Shown here piece by piece: positions 1 through 10,697 of a DNA stretch of 64,000 nucleotides. The position numbers and the translations under genes were made by a program. The notes beneath the pieces were generated by a model. It did not search any database and had not been told where the DNA came from. It was given only the letters and a program-made list of their open reading frames with translations. Position 1 is the first letter of the stretch. Each line of letters opens with the position of its first letter. Source of the DNA: CAYXZL01 sp964469925 (GTDB lineage Bacteria > Patescibacteriota > Gracilibacteria > Absconditabacterales > Absconditicoccaceae); the NCBI GenBank assembly GCA_964469925.1, contig CAYXZL010000006.1:11335-75334 (forward strand), in the 5' to 3' direction.

Positions 1-407
1 ACATTAGAACATTACTGCTAACATTCTTTTTTCGCTACATGAAACCTCTAATCGATCACGGACATCTCTATATAGCAGTACCACCCATATACAAATTTAA
101 GCAAGGCAAGAAAGAGGAGTATATATATCCCCCTATACTAGAGGAAACAATAGAGCAACTACTGATAAAAAACGGTTTCGAAACAGGAAAAACAAATATT
201 CAAAGATACAAAGGTCTAGGAGAGATGAACGCAGACCAATTACGAGAAACCACCATGGATCCATCCAGTAGAAAAATGCTCCAGGTAAAAATAGAAGACG
301 CAGAAGAAGCAGATAGACTATTTCGCATATTGATGGGCAAAGATGTCGCTTCTAGAAAACACTTCATTCTAACGCGTGCAAAGACAGTAAAAGAATTAGA
401 TGTTTAG
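1..407 (+). CDS. gyrB: DNA gyrase subunit B, C-terminal part (5'-truncated)
   Basis: This is the C-terminal end of the GyrB/ParE family, the ATPase subunit of type II topoisomerase that introduces negative supercoils with GyrA. The frame is open from base 3 and the start lies upstream of the window. The visible part holds the end of the TOPRIM domain (RTLLLTFFFRYMKPLI, GHLYIAVPPIYK) and the conserved tail QRYKGLGEMNADQL followed by METTMDP-type residues (RETTMDPSSRKML). No TGA codon occurs in this fragment. It ends at TAG, 23 nt before ligA, and both genes probably share a transcript. GyrB is preferred over ParE because the tail matches GyrB closely, but a fragment cannot settle this. Confidence 0.93.
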   Translation, partial: IRTLLLTFFFRYMKPLIDHGHLYIAVPPIYKFKQGKKEEYIYPPILEETIEQLLIKNGFETGKTNIQRYKGLGEMNADQLRETTMDPSSRKMLQVKIEDAEEADRLFRILMGKDVASRKHFILTRAKTVKELDV

Positions 408-430
408 AGTCTTACAAAGTTTTTCAAAAT

Positions 431-2647
431 ATGAATATTGTGGCACTAACAAAAAAATGCCAATCATTGATACAGGATCACACAAATATCCTGACAATCG
501 ACCATGATACACTCAATACGCACTACAATCAATTAATACAGTGCCTAACAGAACATAACCACCGTTATCATATTCAAGCAGCACCAATAATAAGCGACTA
601 TGAATACGATCAACTCTTTTCTTATCTAAAAAAAATAGAAGAATACTATCCAAATCTCATATCACAGGATAGTCCAACACAAAGTTTGGTAGAACAAAGC
701 AGTGATACTAGAGAGTGATTCTCAAAAGCAAAGCACAAAACAAAGCTGCTGTCTCTACAGAATAGTTACAACGAAAATGGCCTCAAGGATTTTGACAAAA
801 CAGTCCAAAAAATCCTTAGTAAATCAGTAAAAACACAAGAAGATATCGAGTATTACTGTGAACCAAAATTTGATTGAATCAGCGTAGAATTGATATACAA
901 AAATAGAAAACTGACCCAAGCAATCACACGCTGAGATGGCTATATGGGGGACGACATTACCAACAATGTTAAACAGATACAGAACATACCACACACACTG
1001 ACAAAGTGAGGTATAAACATGTCAGACGAACTACGTTTCAGAGCAGAAATAGTAATGCCCAAGTCACAACGACAAAAAATGAATAAAGAAAAAGCAAAAG
1101 CAGGAGAAAACCTATTCGCCAACACAAGAAATGCAGCAGCAGGTACAATAAAACTGCTAGATAGTCAAGAAGTCAAAAAAAGAAACTTGATATGTTACGT
1201 CTATGAAATAATGAACCACGAACAAAAAATTAAAACACAAGAGCAAGCATACAACATAATGAAAGAACTGTGATTACCAGTATTTTGACGAGGTCAAAAA
1301 AAGTGAAATATAGAACAAGTCACAAAATTGTGCTTACAGGAAAGTACATATAAAGAACTTGAAAAGTTTGACATAGATTTCGACGGAATAGTAATAAAAG
1401 TAAATAACATAGAACAGCGTGAACAAATCTGACAAACCGATCACCACCCAAGGCGAGCAATAGCATACAAGTTCCCAGCACAACAAGCGACAACACAAAT
1501 ACAATCAGTGGAATGGCAAGTGGGTCGCACATGAACTCTAACCCCAGTTGCTCATCTCAACCCCATAAAGCTTAGTGGCGTAACAATATCAAGAGCATCC
1601 TTACATAATCATGACTACATAATAAATAAAGATATCAGAACAAAAGATCGAGTACGAATTCAAAGAAGTGGAGAGGTAATTCCTTACATAATAGCGGCTA
1701 TCAAAGAGAAACGCAACACTGACCAACAGACAAAACCAATAGTAGTACCTTCCACATGTCCAAGCTGCAAAGCGAAAATACAAAAAAAAGAAGCACAGTA
1801 TTATTGCCCAAACTTCAAAAATTGTGGCACTCAAATCAAAGAACAGCTCATTCATTTCTGTTCAAAGCAATGTATGCAAATTGAGTGATTAGGAGAAAAA
1901 CTAATCAGCACATTAGTAGAACAAAATATAATAAAAAACGTCACCGACCTCTATAAGTTACAGGATCGAGAAAGATATAGAATAGTCCAACGTTTACCAT
2001 GATTCGGACACAAAAGGATAGAGGATCTCATATCACAAATAGAATGATCAAAAAAACAAGAACTATGGAGATTAATACATGGGCTAGGACTACCAGGTAT
2101 GGGGAAAAAGATGTCCAAAGAATTGCAAAAAGCAATACAGAGGAAAATCAAGGATGATAAAGAACAATACAATGCTACAAAGTTTATAAAAGACCTACAA
2201 GACAATAACTTTCTGAATCAAATACCATGAGTAGCGGACACAACAATAAAAAATCTTGGCGATCGATCAAAAGACCCATTTAACCAAAGAGTCTTACTAG
2301 AACTAGAAAAGCACTGATTAGAGTTCAATGTACAAGAAGCTGGGGAAAAACAGGGTAGATTATCATGATTACACTTTTCTATAACAGGCTCGCTAAATAT
2401 ACCCAGAGAAGAGATAATAAAAAACTTAGAAAAAAACGGTGCTACATACGACAGTGAACCAACAAACAAAACCGATTTCATATTCATAGGGGAAAAGGCT
2501 GGATCAAAAAGAACAAAAGCAGAAAAATATAAACTAAAAACATATAATTCGATCCAAGATTTTCAAAATAACTATCCAGAAGTCCTCATACTAAATCGTA
2601 AAAACGACACCCAAAACAAAAAACCAGAATCACAAAGTCTCTTCTAA
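431..2647 (+). CDS. ligA: NAD-dependent DNA ligase LigA
   Basis: LigA seals nicks in DNA using NAD+ during replication and repair. The 738-aa protein shows, in order, domain Ia (YHxxDxPxxSDxxYD-like, around residues 38-80), the adenylation motif KFDG with Lys near 146, the OB fold, a Cys4 zinc finger (CPSCK...CPN...C, about residues 440-465), helix-hairpin-helix repeats, and a C-terminal BRCT domain (FSITGSLNIPREEI, from about 650). The glycine of KFDG is encoded by TGA at 875-877, and more than a dozen other in-frame TGA codons occur, so the gene looks shattered under the standard code. It is somewhat longer than typical LigA (about 670 aa). It follows gyrB by 23 nt and converges with the gspE-like gene. 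Confidence 0.97.
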
Positions 2648-2654
2648 AGAGTAA

Positions 2655-4232
2655 TTACAAAACACGCCTTATTTCTGACAAAGAAGTGATACCTTGTAAA
2701 GCTTTAATCAATGCATCTTCTTCCATAGTCAAAAAACCTTCTTTTCTCGCAACTTCAAACAAAGCATCACGCGATTTGCTGGCAAGTATCAAAGATCTCA
2801 TTTGATCAGAAATAGGTAAAAGTTCAACAACTACTGTTCTTCAAAGAAAACCAGTACGATTACAATGTTCACAACCAGATCATTCCCAAAAACGAAGAGG
2901 GGACAAAACAAGATCGCCTCTAATAGAGGAGATTGTCTGCAACCTTGATTCAAAGTCATTGCGTTCAGAATCAGTAACAATAACTTCACGAATACAATGA
3001 GGACAGATTTTTCTAACAAGTCTCTGAGCACAAATCAAAGAAAGAACTGGCGAAAGTAAATAAGTTTTGACACCCATACTGACCAACCTAGAAATAGTGT
3101 CCAAAGAAGTGTTAGCATGCAAGGTTGTTAATACCATATGTCCGGTAAGAGAAGCATTGACAACAGTATCTGCAGTTTCCTTAGATCTGGTCTCTCACAC
3201 CAAAATAATATCTGGATCATGTCTCAACACCGCCTTAAGTCAGACTTCATAAGTATAACCCTTAGTGTCATCAATTTGAGACTGCTGAATACCAGCCAAC
3301 TGGTACTCAACAGGATTTTCTAAAGTCACAATCTTCTTTTTACCATCATTAAGATAATGAAGCATAGTATAAAGAGTAGTAGTCTTACCAGATCATGTTG
3401 GTCCAGTAACAAACACCATACCCTGCTGTTTTTCTAAGATAGACATCAGTAAAGAGATTTGATCATCACGTACCCCAAGATCCTCAAAGCTAGTTAAGCC
3501 AATCAATCATTGTAAAAATCTTATGGCAATACTATCAGCATACAAACCCGGTAAAGTGTTGACTCTCGCATCAATAGATTCTCTCTTCCCACCAATAAAA
3601 CCATCAAAAGTAAACCTACCGTCCTGAGGTAAATCAACAACGTTGATTTTAATGCCAGAAATAAACTTAAGCTTTGCAAGGTATTGTAAGTAATCTTTTT
3701 GAGGAAAGCGTACAACATCATGTAAAACACCATCTATTCTCAGTCTAGCCTGAACACCATCCCTCTCAACCTGAAAATGCAAATCAGACGCTCAAGTTTG
3801 ATAGGCAAGAGTCACAAACTTCATAACAAAATCACTCGTCTTATATTGATTTCTTTTAGTAAAAAGGTCAATCATCATTTCCATAGCAGTTTTCCCACTC
3901 GCATGTTCTTGTGCCTCCTTCTTAGCTTCCTTTTCTTGCTGAACCAACTGAATGGTGTCATACCAAGTCAGTGCATACTGCAATCACGCAACGTCAGTAT
4001 AGTACAACTCACAGACAAATCACTGTTTACTAAGATCATCGACAAGATGACGGACTTTATCAGGAAAATTATTGGTAGTCAAAAGCTTAAGCTGAAGTGC
4101 ATCTCTAAAAAAAACCAACGTTTGAGCATCTTCTGCAATATCACGATGCAACAAAGCAACCGACTGCAGCTGAGGTTCTATAGTTTGAACATCAGACAAC
4201 TCTAGAATTCTTTTGTCTAAGTTCTGCAACAT
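2655..4232 (-). CDS. GspE/PilB-family type II secretion / type IV pilus assembly ATPase
   Basis: A hexameric cytoplasmic ATPase that powers pilin assembly or type II secretion. The 525-aa protein has an N-terminal T2SSE_N-like region, then the ATPase core with Walker A GPTGSGKTTTLYTML near residue 277 (one glycine encoded by TGA), the Walker B/His box region (VLTTLHANTSLDTISRL), and a CxxC...CxxC zinc-binding tetrad (ICPHC...CEHC) between about residues 400 and 455. The tetrad is typical of GspE/PilB and absent from PilT. The ATG at 4232 is chosen; a TTG nine bases upstream is possible. No other pilus assembly genes are adjacent, although T4SS-type pilins occur at 42.5-44 kb. It is convergent with ligA, with stops 7 nt apart. 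Confidence 0.92.
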
Positions 4233-4265
4233 GAAGAACAAATCACATAAACAACACTTACACGG

Positions 4266-4346
4266 TTAAATATAAACCAGAAAAAGAAAAAACAAAAAAA
4301 AACCTACGGCAAGACTACACACAAACACCAAGAAAGGGAAAAACAT
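4266..4346 (-). CDS. possible 26-aa hydrophobic peptide
   Basis: A tiny ORF in the 141-nt gap between the sigma factor and the GspE-like gene. It starts with ATG, ends with TAA and would encode one hydrophobic helix rich in Phe and Val (MFFPFLVFVCSLAVGFFLFF...). The minus strand is T-rich here, so a run of Phe/Leu/Val codons can arise by chance. There is no homology that I can name and no Shine-Dalgarno motif. Listed only because it fills the gap and could be a single-pass membrane peptide. Confidence 0.2.
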   Translation of the reverse strand: MFFPFLVFVCSLAVGFFLFFLFLVYI

Positions 4347-4373
4347 ATAGGATAAGTAATGCAACAACAAAGG

Positions 4374-5594
4374 TTAAAACGACAATGAAATTGATTTCTT
4401 AGACTTGACTCTTTTGCCATTCTTGAACTTAATGCCCGACGCATGAATTTTATGAAGTTCATCCTCAATTCACAAAATCTTTTGAAGTCATTCATGTTCC
4501 TGAAGTTTTTGAATAACTTTCTGCTCAATCTGTCTTACTCTTTCTCTTGTCACGTTAAACTCCTCTCCAACCTGTTCCAAAGTATACTTTGGTCAATCAA
4601 TACCGTACCTCATCTTAATAATCTTCGCCTCTCTCTCATCTAACATATCCAATATAGTATCAAGGTTTTGCCTCAAAGAAGTTTGTTGAGCATACTGATC
4701 AGGCCTCAACGTAGCTTTGTCTTCAAGTAAATCGCCAAGTGCATCTCTACCGTCTTCACCAACTTCTGCATCCAAAGAGACATTACCAAAAATAACCTCT
4801 TCAAGTTTTTTGATTTTCTTGATGGGGAAACCGAGCTTTTGACCAATCTCTTTCGAAGTAGGCTCTCTTCATAACTGCTGAAAAAGCTCCTGATAAGTCT
4901 TATTATAAGAATTTATCTCATCAATCAAATGAACTGGTATTCTAACATTTTTAGTCATATCAGCGATAGCCTTCGTAATCGACTGTTTAATCCACCACGT
5001 AGCATAAGTCGAAAACTTAAATTCTTTTTCAGGATCAAATTTTTCAATAGCCTTGATAAGACCGACATTTCATTCTTGTATTAGATCAGAGAAACTCAAC
5101 CTGGATCAAAAAAATCTTTTAGCTATCGAAATAACAAGTCTAAGGTTAGACTCAATAAGCTTTTTTTTAGCATCTTCATCACCTCTTCTTATGCGTCTTG
5201 CAATAATTTTCTCCTCTTCTGCTGTTAACAAAGGAATCTTAGAAATATCATTGAAATATAATTTAATGAAATCTTTATACTGCTTATCATTGCTATAGTG
5301 TTTTTTTTCATAGAGTTCAACCTTACCAAGTTTAGAACCGGAATGAACCTCTTTTACTTCTTCTTCCAAGCTTTCCTCAATAGTCACAACCTTAATACTC
5401 AGTTTTTCAGCCAATTCATAAAACTTCTCAATCATCTTGATCTTAGCATCCATATCATCAACTTCACTAATAATGTCTTCCTCCGTAATATGTCACTGCT
5501 CCAGTCACTTTCTGAGCAACTTTTGCAACGTAACACTTAAATCCAATATATCATCTTGTAATTTATCCCGTAACTGTTGTTTGACACTAGTCAT
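4374..5594 (-). CDS. rpoD: RNA polymerase primary sigma factor (sigma-70, RpoD/SigA)
   Basis: Housekeeping sigma factor directing RNA polymerase to -35/-10 promoters. The 406-aa protein has an acidic region 1.1-like N-terminus, region 1.2/2.1 (DISKIPLLTAEEEKIIARRI, RLVISIAKRF), region 2.3-2.4 (KFSTYATWWIKQ, about residue 190), region 3 (RIPVHLIDEINSY), and region 4.2 helix-turn-helix (TLEQVGEEFNVTRERVRQIE, about residues 335-355). It ends with a basic tail. The start ATG at 5594 gives a full-length N-terminus. TTGACA/TATAAT promoters elsewhere in the window fit a canonical sigma-70. Region 4 contains a TGA-encoded glycine (RYGIDGPKYTLE). It is divergent from the small-RNA/ruvA region. Confidence 0.95.
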
Positions 5595-5705
5595 CAATCA
5601 AAAGACTGATAAAAATAAAAAAAACTATAACAACACAAGCATCACTAAGTATAAACAGAGCATGAAAAACAATATAGGCAAAGAAAGATATTGATGATCA
5701 TATAA

Positions 5706-5733
5706 TTGACAATTGTAATCAATAGTTTATAAT
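5706..5733 (+). promoter_or_regulatory. consensus sigma-70 promoter
   Basis: TTGACA at 5706-5711 and TATAAT at 5728-5733 with a 16-nt spacer. Both hexamers match the consensus exactly. The expected transcription start near 5740 lies about 100 nt before a strong intrinsic terminator and about 200 nt before ruvA, and no credible ORF lies between promoter and terminator. Confidence 0.75.
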
Positions 5734-5739
5734 AGCATG

Positions 5740-5844
5740 TGTTGGGGGTCAACAAACATATCTCAGGTCGTCTTAACAAGTTAAACTTAAAAAAGAACTT
5801 GTATAAGACCAAAGAAAATACAGCATGCACGTGCTGTATTTTTT
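5740..5844 (+). ncRNA. candidate structured small RNA, ~105 nt, family unknown
   Basis: The segment is bounded by a perfect promoter and an intrinsic terminator. It folds by eye into three elements: a small GUUG/CAAC hairpin with a G-rich loop (5741-5753), a long hairpin pairing 5766-5782 with 5796-5810 (a continuous 7-bp stem plus 4 bp and a GGU/ACC closing, interrupted by bulges), and the terminator hairpin (5815-5842). No ORF of plausible length is present. It lacks the SRP RNA GGAAGGAAGC-type loop, tmRNA-like pairing and the RNase P core, so I cannot assign a family. A separate promoter downstream serves ruvA, which argues against a simple ruvA leader. An attenuator or an antisense RNA remain alternatives. 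Confidence 0.5.
5815..5844 (+). terminator. intrinsic terminator
   Basis: An 11-bp perfect stem (AAAATACAGCA pairing with TGCTGTATTTT) around a 6-nt loop, running into a T tract ending at 5844. It also has a T-rich flank on the other strand, so it could act in both directions. Confidence 0.75.
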
Positions 5845-5858
5845 AGCAACCTAAGAGA

Positions 5859-5886
5859 TTGCAATACGACAATATGTAGCTATATT
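5859..5886 (+). promoter_or_regulatory. likely ruvA promoter
   Basis: TTGCAA at 5859-5864 and TATATT at 5881-5886, spacer 16 nt, immediately downstream of the terminator and about 50 nt before the ruvA start. This would let ruvA be transcribed independently of the upstream RNA. Confidence 0.5.
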
Positions 5887-5938
5887 CCATGGCAATACAA
5901 GCATATTTACACACAACGAAAAAAGTATGTTTCATTTT

Positions 5939-6478
5939 ATGAAGGGAAAGATAAGAAATATCGAAGAAAAAATCTACCTTACAAGCGAAACGCGAGCTAT
6001 AGAAGTACAATACAGGTGAATAAAAACACAATGAGACTTCTTTTTACACCCATACTTAGACGACACAAACAAAACCATTTCATACTTTGCATTTGATACC
6101 GCAGAACAAAAAAAGCTTTTTGAAAAACTGGTCAAAATTAACGGAATAGGACACAAAATAGCACTACAAATTGCAACAATACATCTAAAAGAGCTACAAA
6201 AAATTATCCAAAATATACAAATCGAAAAACTAACAGCCATCAAAGGAATAGGACCAAAAACTGCAAAAAGACTAATCGTAGAACTGAAAAACGACCTAAC
6301 AAAAACAGATACAGGACATTTGACAAAAAACGACGAAATCACAAATCAAATCATAAAACAATTACGCACCTTATGATACGAAAAAACACATATACAAAAA
6401 ATAATACAAAGCTACCAAAAGCCCATAACCCTAGAAAACCAAAAAGATGTCATCAAACGATTAATTAAACAACTCTAA
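5939..6478 (+). CDS. ruvA: Holliday junction branch migration protein RuvA
   Basis: RuvA binds four-way junctions as a tetramer and loads the RuvB helicase. The 179-aa protein has an N-terminal OB-like domain and two helix-hairpin-helix motifs: FEKLVKINGIGHKIALQI near residue 60 and LTAIKGIGPKTAKRLIVELK near residue 98. A C-terminal domain III follows. Another in-frame ATG lies 12 nt upstream (5927). The chosen start at 5939 gives MKGKIRN, aligning with the usual MIGxLxG. ruvB and ruvC are not in the window. The next gene begins 20 nt later. Confidence 0.92.
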
Positions 6479-6498
6479 ACCCTAACAAGACAAAAAAA

Positions 6499-8952
6499 AT
6501 GTTCGGAATACTGTGATTAAATAAAAGGAATATAAATTATATAAAAAAACGAAACCCTAAAAAACAAATTCGTTTAGCAAATAGTAAATACCATACAAAA
6601 AAATTCTTAGCAGAAAGGGGGATACCAGTTCCGCAAACACTCTGAGTCATAAAAAACCGCAAAAAACTATTTCAATATAATTTCAATAAATTCAAAACAG
6701 AAAACTTTGTGGTTAAACCCAACCAATGAAGCAAGTGAAGATGAATCTTTATAATAAAAAAACTTAAAGAAAGAGAAGCAAATAATACACTGAAAGGCCA
6801 GTGATCACGACACAAATGACTAAAAAAACGACGAGAAATCATATATTCCTATAAAGAAGAATTATTCAACAATCAATTGTTTATAGTAAACAAAAAAAAA
6901 CTCTCAGATAGATGATTAAAACAGCAACTTGTAAGTATAATAGACGGTCAATACAGTATCGGATCAAAAAACGATGTAATACTTATCGAAGAACTCGTTA
7001 AGCCATCCAAAGAGTTTTTACCATTTTGTGAACACGGTCTAGCAGACATTAGAATCATTTGCTTCAATTTAGTGCCTATAGCAGCAATGCTAAGAATGCC
7101 CACTAAAAAATCTGGTGGGAAGGCAAACTTAGCACAGTGAGGAATAGGCTTTGGCGTAGACATAAGTTCAGGGAAAATTGTTTCCATGAAAAACAAAAAA
7201 AGAATACACTACGAAAGTTTTCCTGAAGAATTCACAAGCTTCTTCCACAAAAAAATAAACAATCGAGACGATATGTTACTATACTCAAGTAGTATACAAT
7301 ATTTTACCAATATTGGTTTTATAGGACTCGATCGAGTGCTGACACCGCAATGACCAAAAATACTAGAAATCAATGCAAGAGCGTGAATAGAAATACAAAA
7401 TATAACATTAAAACCTCTCGAAAGTATCCTAAGTAAAATTGAAGACCTCAACATTAGCACACCAGAAAAAGGAGTAGAAATAGCGAAGTCTCTCTTCTCA
7501 ACAGAAAAATCAACAGAAATACCGACCGCCAAAATCATTTATCTCTCACAACCATGAAAAGTAAATTACATAAAACAAGACGAAAGCGGAGATTTCGACG
7601 TGATTGCATCAATAAATACAAAGAAAAAAAGAAACTATATATCTAAATCTCTTGCCAGCAAACTAAAGCAATCACAAAAAGTATCACTCGAATTAAGCAA
7701 TGGTATTATCATAAGAGAGCCCAATTTGCACAAATCATTAACAATTAAAGGAAATCATGTACAAATAGGGACAGAAACACTAAAAAACTTCTATATAAAA
7801 CCTATACACAAATCAAAAATAGATATAAGCTTCATTAAAGCTCAATCAGTTATTGCCGATGAAATTGATCAAATTCAAATATTAGACCAGAAAATACATG
7901 ACATAACCAAAACCATTAGTATCAGCACAATACTCAAACCATCAAATTATCTCGATGAGTTCGACAAGTTCATTACAAGAAGAGGGAAATACAACCCACA
8001 ATTCACATATGCATTTCCAAGCAATAAAAAAATTAATGAACGAGAATACAATCTAAAAAAATTACGAGAAACACACAAATGAGGACAATTATTAAAATCA
8101 CCCTTTGTAGTATTATTTTATGAAAAGATTCTAGAAACCTTCAATAAAATTGAACTTGTAAAAGCATATAAGAACCAAGAATTTGAAGAAATAGAAAAGA
8201 ACAACAAGCTTCTCTATGGTGCAATCGACACAGTAATTGCAGAAAAAAGTTTCGAAAAACTAAGCAAAATAGACAAGAATAGTAACGCAAAAGAATCCAT
8301 ATACACTGCACAATCACTAAAAGACGAGCTCAAAAAGTACATCAAAGAACAAAAAATAAAAGAAGTCAACATCATAATAACACCAAGCATACAAGCAAGA
8401 GTATCAGTCGTAACAACACCCAAAACGGTAATTAAAATCAATAGCCATATAAACTTTAGTGAAAAAGACCTCATCTCCCTGATAGAACACGAAATAGAAA
8501 CACATATTCGCAGATACCAAAACGGGAAAAAAACCTGATGGCACATCCTTCAAAAATGAACAGCACAATACGTGATTACGGAAGAATGATTAGCAACTTA
8601 TAATGCAAATCTCAAACTAAAAACAATCGATCCTAACTATGAAAATACAACAATTTTAGCAAACTACTACCTTACATATCAAGCAACAAAACACAATTTC
8701 CAACAGCTCACCGAACTGATCAGCTCTGAAAACCTATTCAAAAAATCAGGGGATTATACACTATATGATCTCTTTAGAAAAGTAACAAGATTCAAAAAAT
8801 GAATCATCAATACAAAATCCAAACATACAGGAGCAAGCAACTACAAAAACAAAATATATTTAGATTGATTCAATACAATAGAGAAGCTAAAAAACACCAA
8901 AGGTCTTTACATAGGGAAAATAAAAATAGATGACATGAAACATTTTAAATAA
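6499..8952 (+). CDS. fusion protein: ATP-grasp ligase + RimK-associated retropepsin-like domain + DUF1704 (QEGLA/MATCAP-like) metallopeptidase
   Basis: An 817-aa protein with three parts. Residues about 30-300 are an ATP-grasp domain of the alpha-L-glutamate-ligase-like type: FVVKPNQGSKGRG near 70-82 and PQGPKILEINARAGIEIQN near 285. Residues about 350-440 resemble the RimK-associated ATP-dependent 'zinc protease' fold (PF05618, retropepsin-like), but the DTG catalytic triplet position reads NTK. Residues about 500-817 are DUF1704, with HEIETH (HExxxH, His near 664 and 669) and EEGLA downstream, the metal-binding set of the tubulin-tyrosine-carboxypeptidase-like family. These domains occur as separate neighbouring genes in other bacteria; I infer a peptide-tag synthesis and removal role. 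Numerous TGA glycines. It overlaps the next gene by 23 nt. The substrate is unknown. Confidence 0.8.
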
Positions 8953-9784
8953 GAAAAAACTTCTCATACTATGAGATGAAGATTTTTATGGGAAAAACTG
9001 AAGAGCTTATCGTTGATTACAAAAATACTTTACAATAAAAGTTCTTGAGCCTAAAAGACTAACGGTAAATATAGGTAAATCTATAAAAATCAGTTACGAT
9101 CACAAAAAGCTTTTCCTAAAAAAAATAGACCTCGTATTTGTCACAAAATGTCAGCGGAAGTATTCAGAAATGCTACAAACAATCATCCAATACTGCAAAG
9201 ACAATAACATCAAAATATTCCAACAAGAATTTCTCAGTAGAAGAGCAGGGAAAATATCTGTCTACACACTGTTAGGCCAAATATGATTGGGAAAAAGAAT
9301 CATACCAACAGATATAAAACTACAGCATAATCAAGCTGAAAACATAAAAATTCATCTCATCAAAGATTCATACGGATACAAAGGGCAAAACATAAAATTG
9401 TACCAAGCAGGACAAAACGAAGATATCTTAGACAAACTCATTCAACCGTTTATCCCCAATGAGTGAGACATAAGAGTTTTAGTATTGTGAGGGGAAATAA
9501 TATGTGCATACAAAAGAAAAGGAAACGGCTGACTTACAAACAACATAAGTCAATGAGGAAGCAGCACAGCATTCACACCACTGCCCTTTATGAAAAAAGA
9601 AGTGAAAATAATCGCAGACAAACTTAAATTAGAATGGTTTTGAGTCGACTATATTCAAGATAGTACAACAAAAAAACGATATATCTTAGAAATAAACATT
9701 ATGCCATGAACAGAGTGAACCCTAACAATTCTCAAGCAACCCATATACGAGGTCTTAGGATCATACTTATACAAAAACCACTAA
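8930..9784 (+). CDS. RimK-like ATP-grasp ligase (first)
   Basis: A 284-aa protein of the ATP-grasp superfamily, which forms acid-amine (often peptide-like) bonds with ATP. It has a short N-terminal domain, a nucleotide-binding beta-hairpin (IHLIKDSYGYKGQNIKLY), the central EGDIRVLVLGG strand (IPNEGDIRVLVLGGEIICAY), and the magnesium-site segment RYILEINIMPGTEGT. This order is that of RimK/D-Ala-D-Ala-ligase-like enzymes. The ATG at 8930 overlaps the end of the fusion gene, indicating translational coupling. Seven or more conserved glycines are TGA. The amino-acid substrate cannot be read from sequence. Confidence 0.82.
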
Positions 9785-9808
9785 CCACCTTTTTATATTT
9801 AAAAAAAA

Positions 9809-10687
9809 ATGAAAATAGGAATTTGTCATACCATTATAAGGGAAACCCTCAACAGAATAGTTGAGGAAGCAGAGAAAAAAGAACATCAAGTAATGCTCAT
9901 AAACTTTGACACAATAGTTATGAAAGAAGGCAAAGTATACAATGCACAAGATCAAGACATTAAAGATATCGATATCTGCCTATGTAGAGAAATTAGAGGC
10001 AAAAGAGACCAAGCAAATCTGGTAATAAATTATTTGTTACTCAACAACATACCCATTGTTGACTCAAGATTAGGAAAGGGGAAGGCTGGAACGAAGCTCA
10101 ATACAATTCTAACACTACAACACTTTGGAATCAACGTACCCAAAACGTTATTTATTCAACATTGAACTCAAATAAAAAAGGAATTAATAAAAGACATGTC
10201 CAAACCCTACATCGTAAAACCTTCCGACGGACAACAAGGAGAAAACGTATACTTGGTCAACAGTACTGAAGAAATAAAAAAGACCATGAGTACAAATACC
10301 AATCTGACACGACTTATACAAGAATACATAGAAAACGATTGAGATATGAGAATAATTGTAATCGGGGGAAAAATCGTCGGAGCCATTAAAAGAATTGCTC
10401 AAAAAGGAGAATTCAGAAACAACGTCGCATTATGAGCAAAAACAGAGGTAGTAAATATTGATCATAGTCTAGAAAAACTAGCCATTAACGCCTGCAAAGA
10501 GCTAAGTCTAGACATCGCATGAGTAGATATAATCCAATGCAAAAAAACAAAAAAGTACTACGTACTCGAAGTCAATCGTTCCCCAGAGTTTAGTGGCTTT
10601 GAAAAAGAAACAACCATTAACGTAGCGAGAAAGATCATAGAATACATAGAAAATTACAAAGTATCAACCTACAAAGATAATTCATAA
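9809..10687 (+). CDS. RimK-like ATP-grasp ligase (second)
   Basis: A 292-aa RimK-family protein. It shows the RimK pre-ATP-grasp domain (REIRGKRDQANLVINYLL, then DSRLGKGKAGTKL), the ATP-binding strand KPYIVKPSDGQQGENVYLV near residue 130, the ENDGDMRIIVIGGKIVGAIKR core, RNNVALGAK, and YYVLEVNRSPEFSG as the metal-binding segment. It resembles RimK/LysX-type ligases, which add glutamate or similar to a carboxylate or alpha-amine. It lies 24 nt after the first ligase and clearly belongs to the same operon as the fusion protein. Confidence 0.87.
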
Positions 10688-10697
10688 AAAACGAACA

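Noticed and set aside
431..2647. Many short ORFs suggesting pseudogenes or sequencing errors under the standard code
   Set aside because: All apparent stops are TGA at conserved glycine positions; with UGA=Gly each gene is a single full-length frame.
5740..5844. SRP (4.5S) RNA because of a CAGGUC stretch in the candidate RNA
   Set aside because: The conserved asymmetric loop and GGAAGGAAGC-type segment of SRP domain IV are absent.
6499..10687. Cyanophycin synthetase or glutathione synthetase identity for the ATP-grasp genes
   Set aside because: They lack the Mur-ligase half of cyanophycin synthetase and the specific substrate loops of glutathione synthetase; only RimK-like ATP-grasp features are visible.
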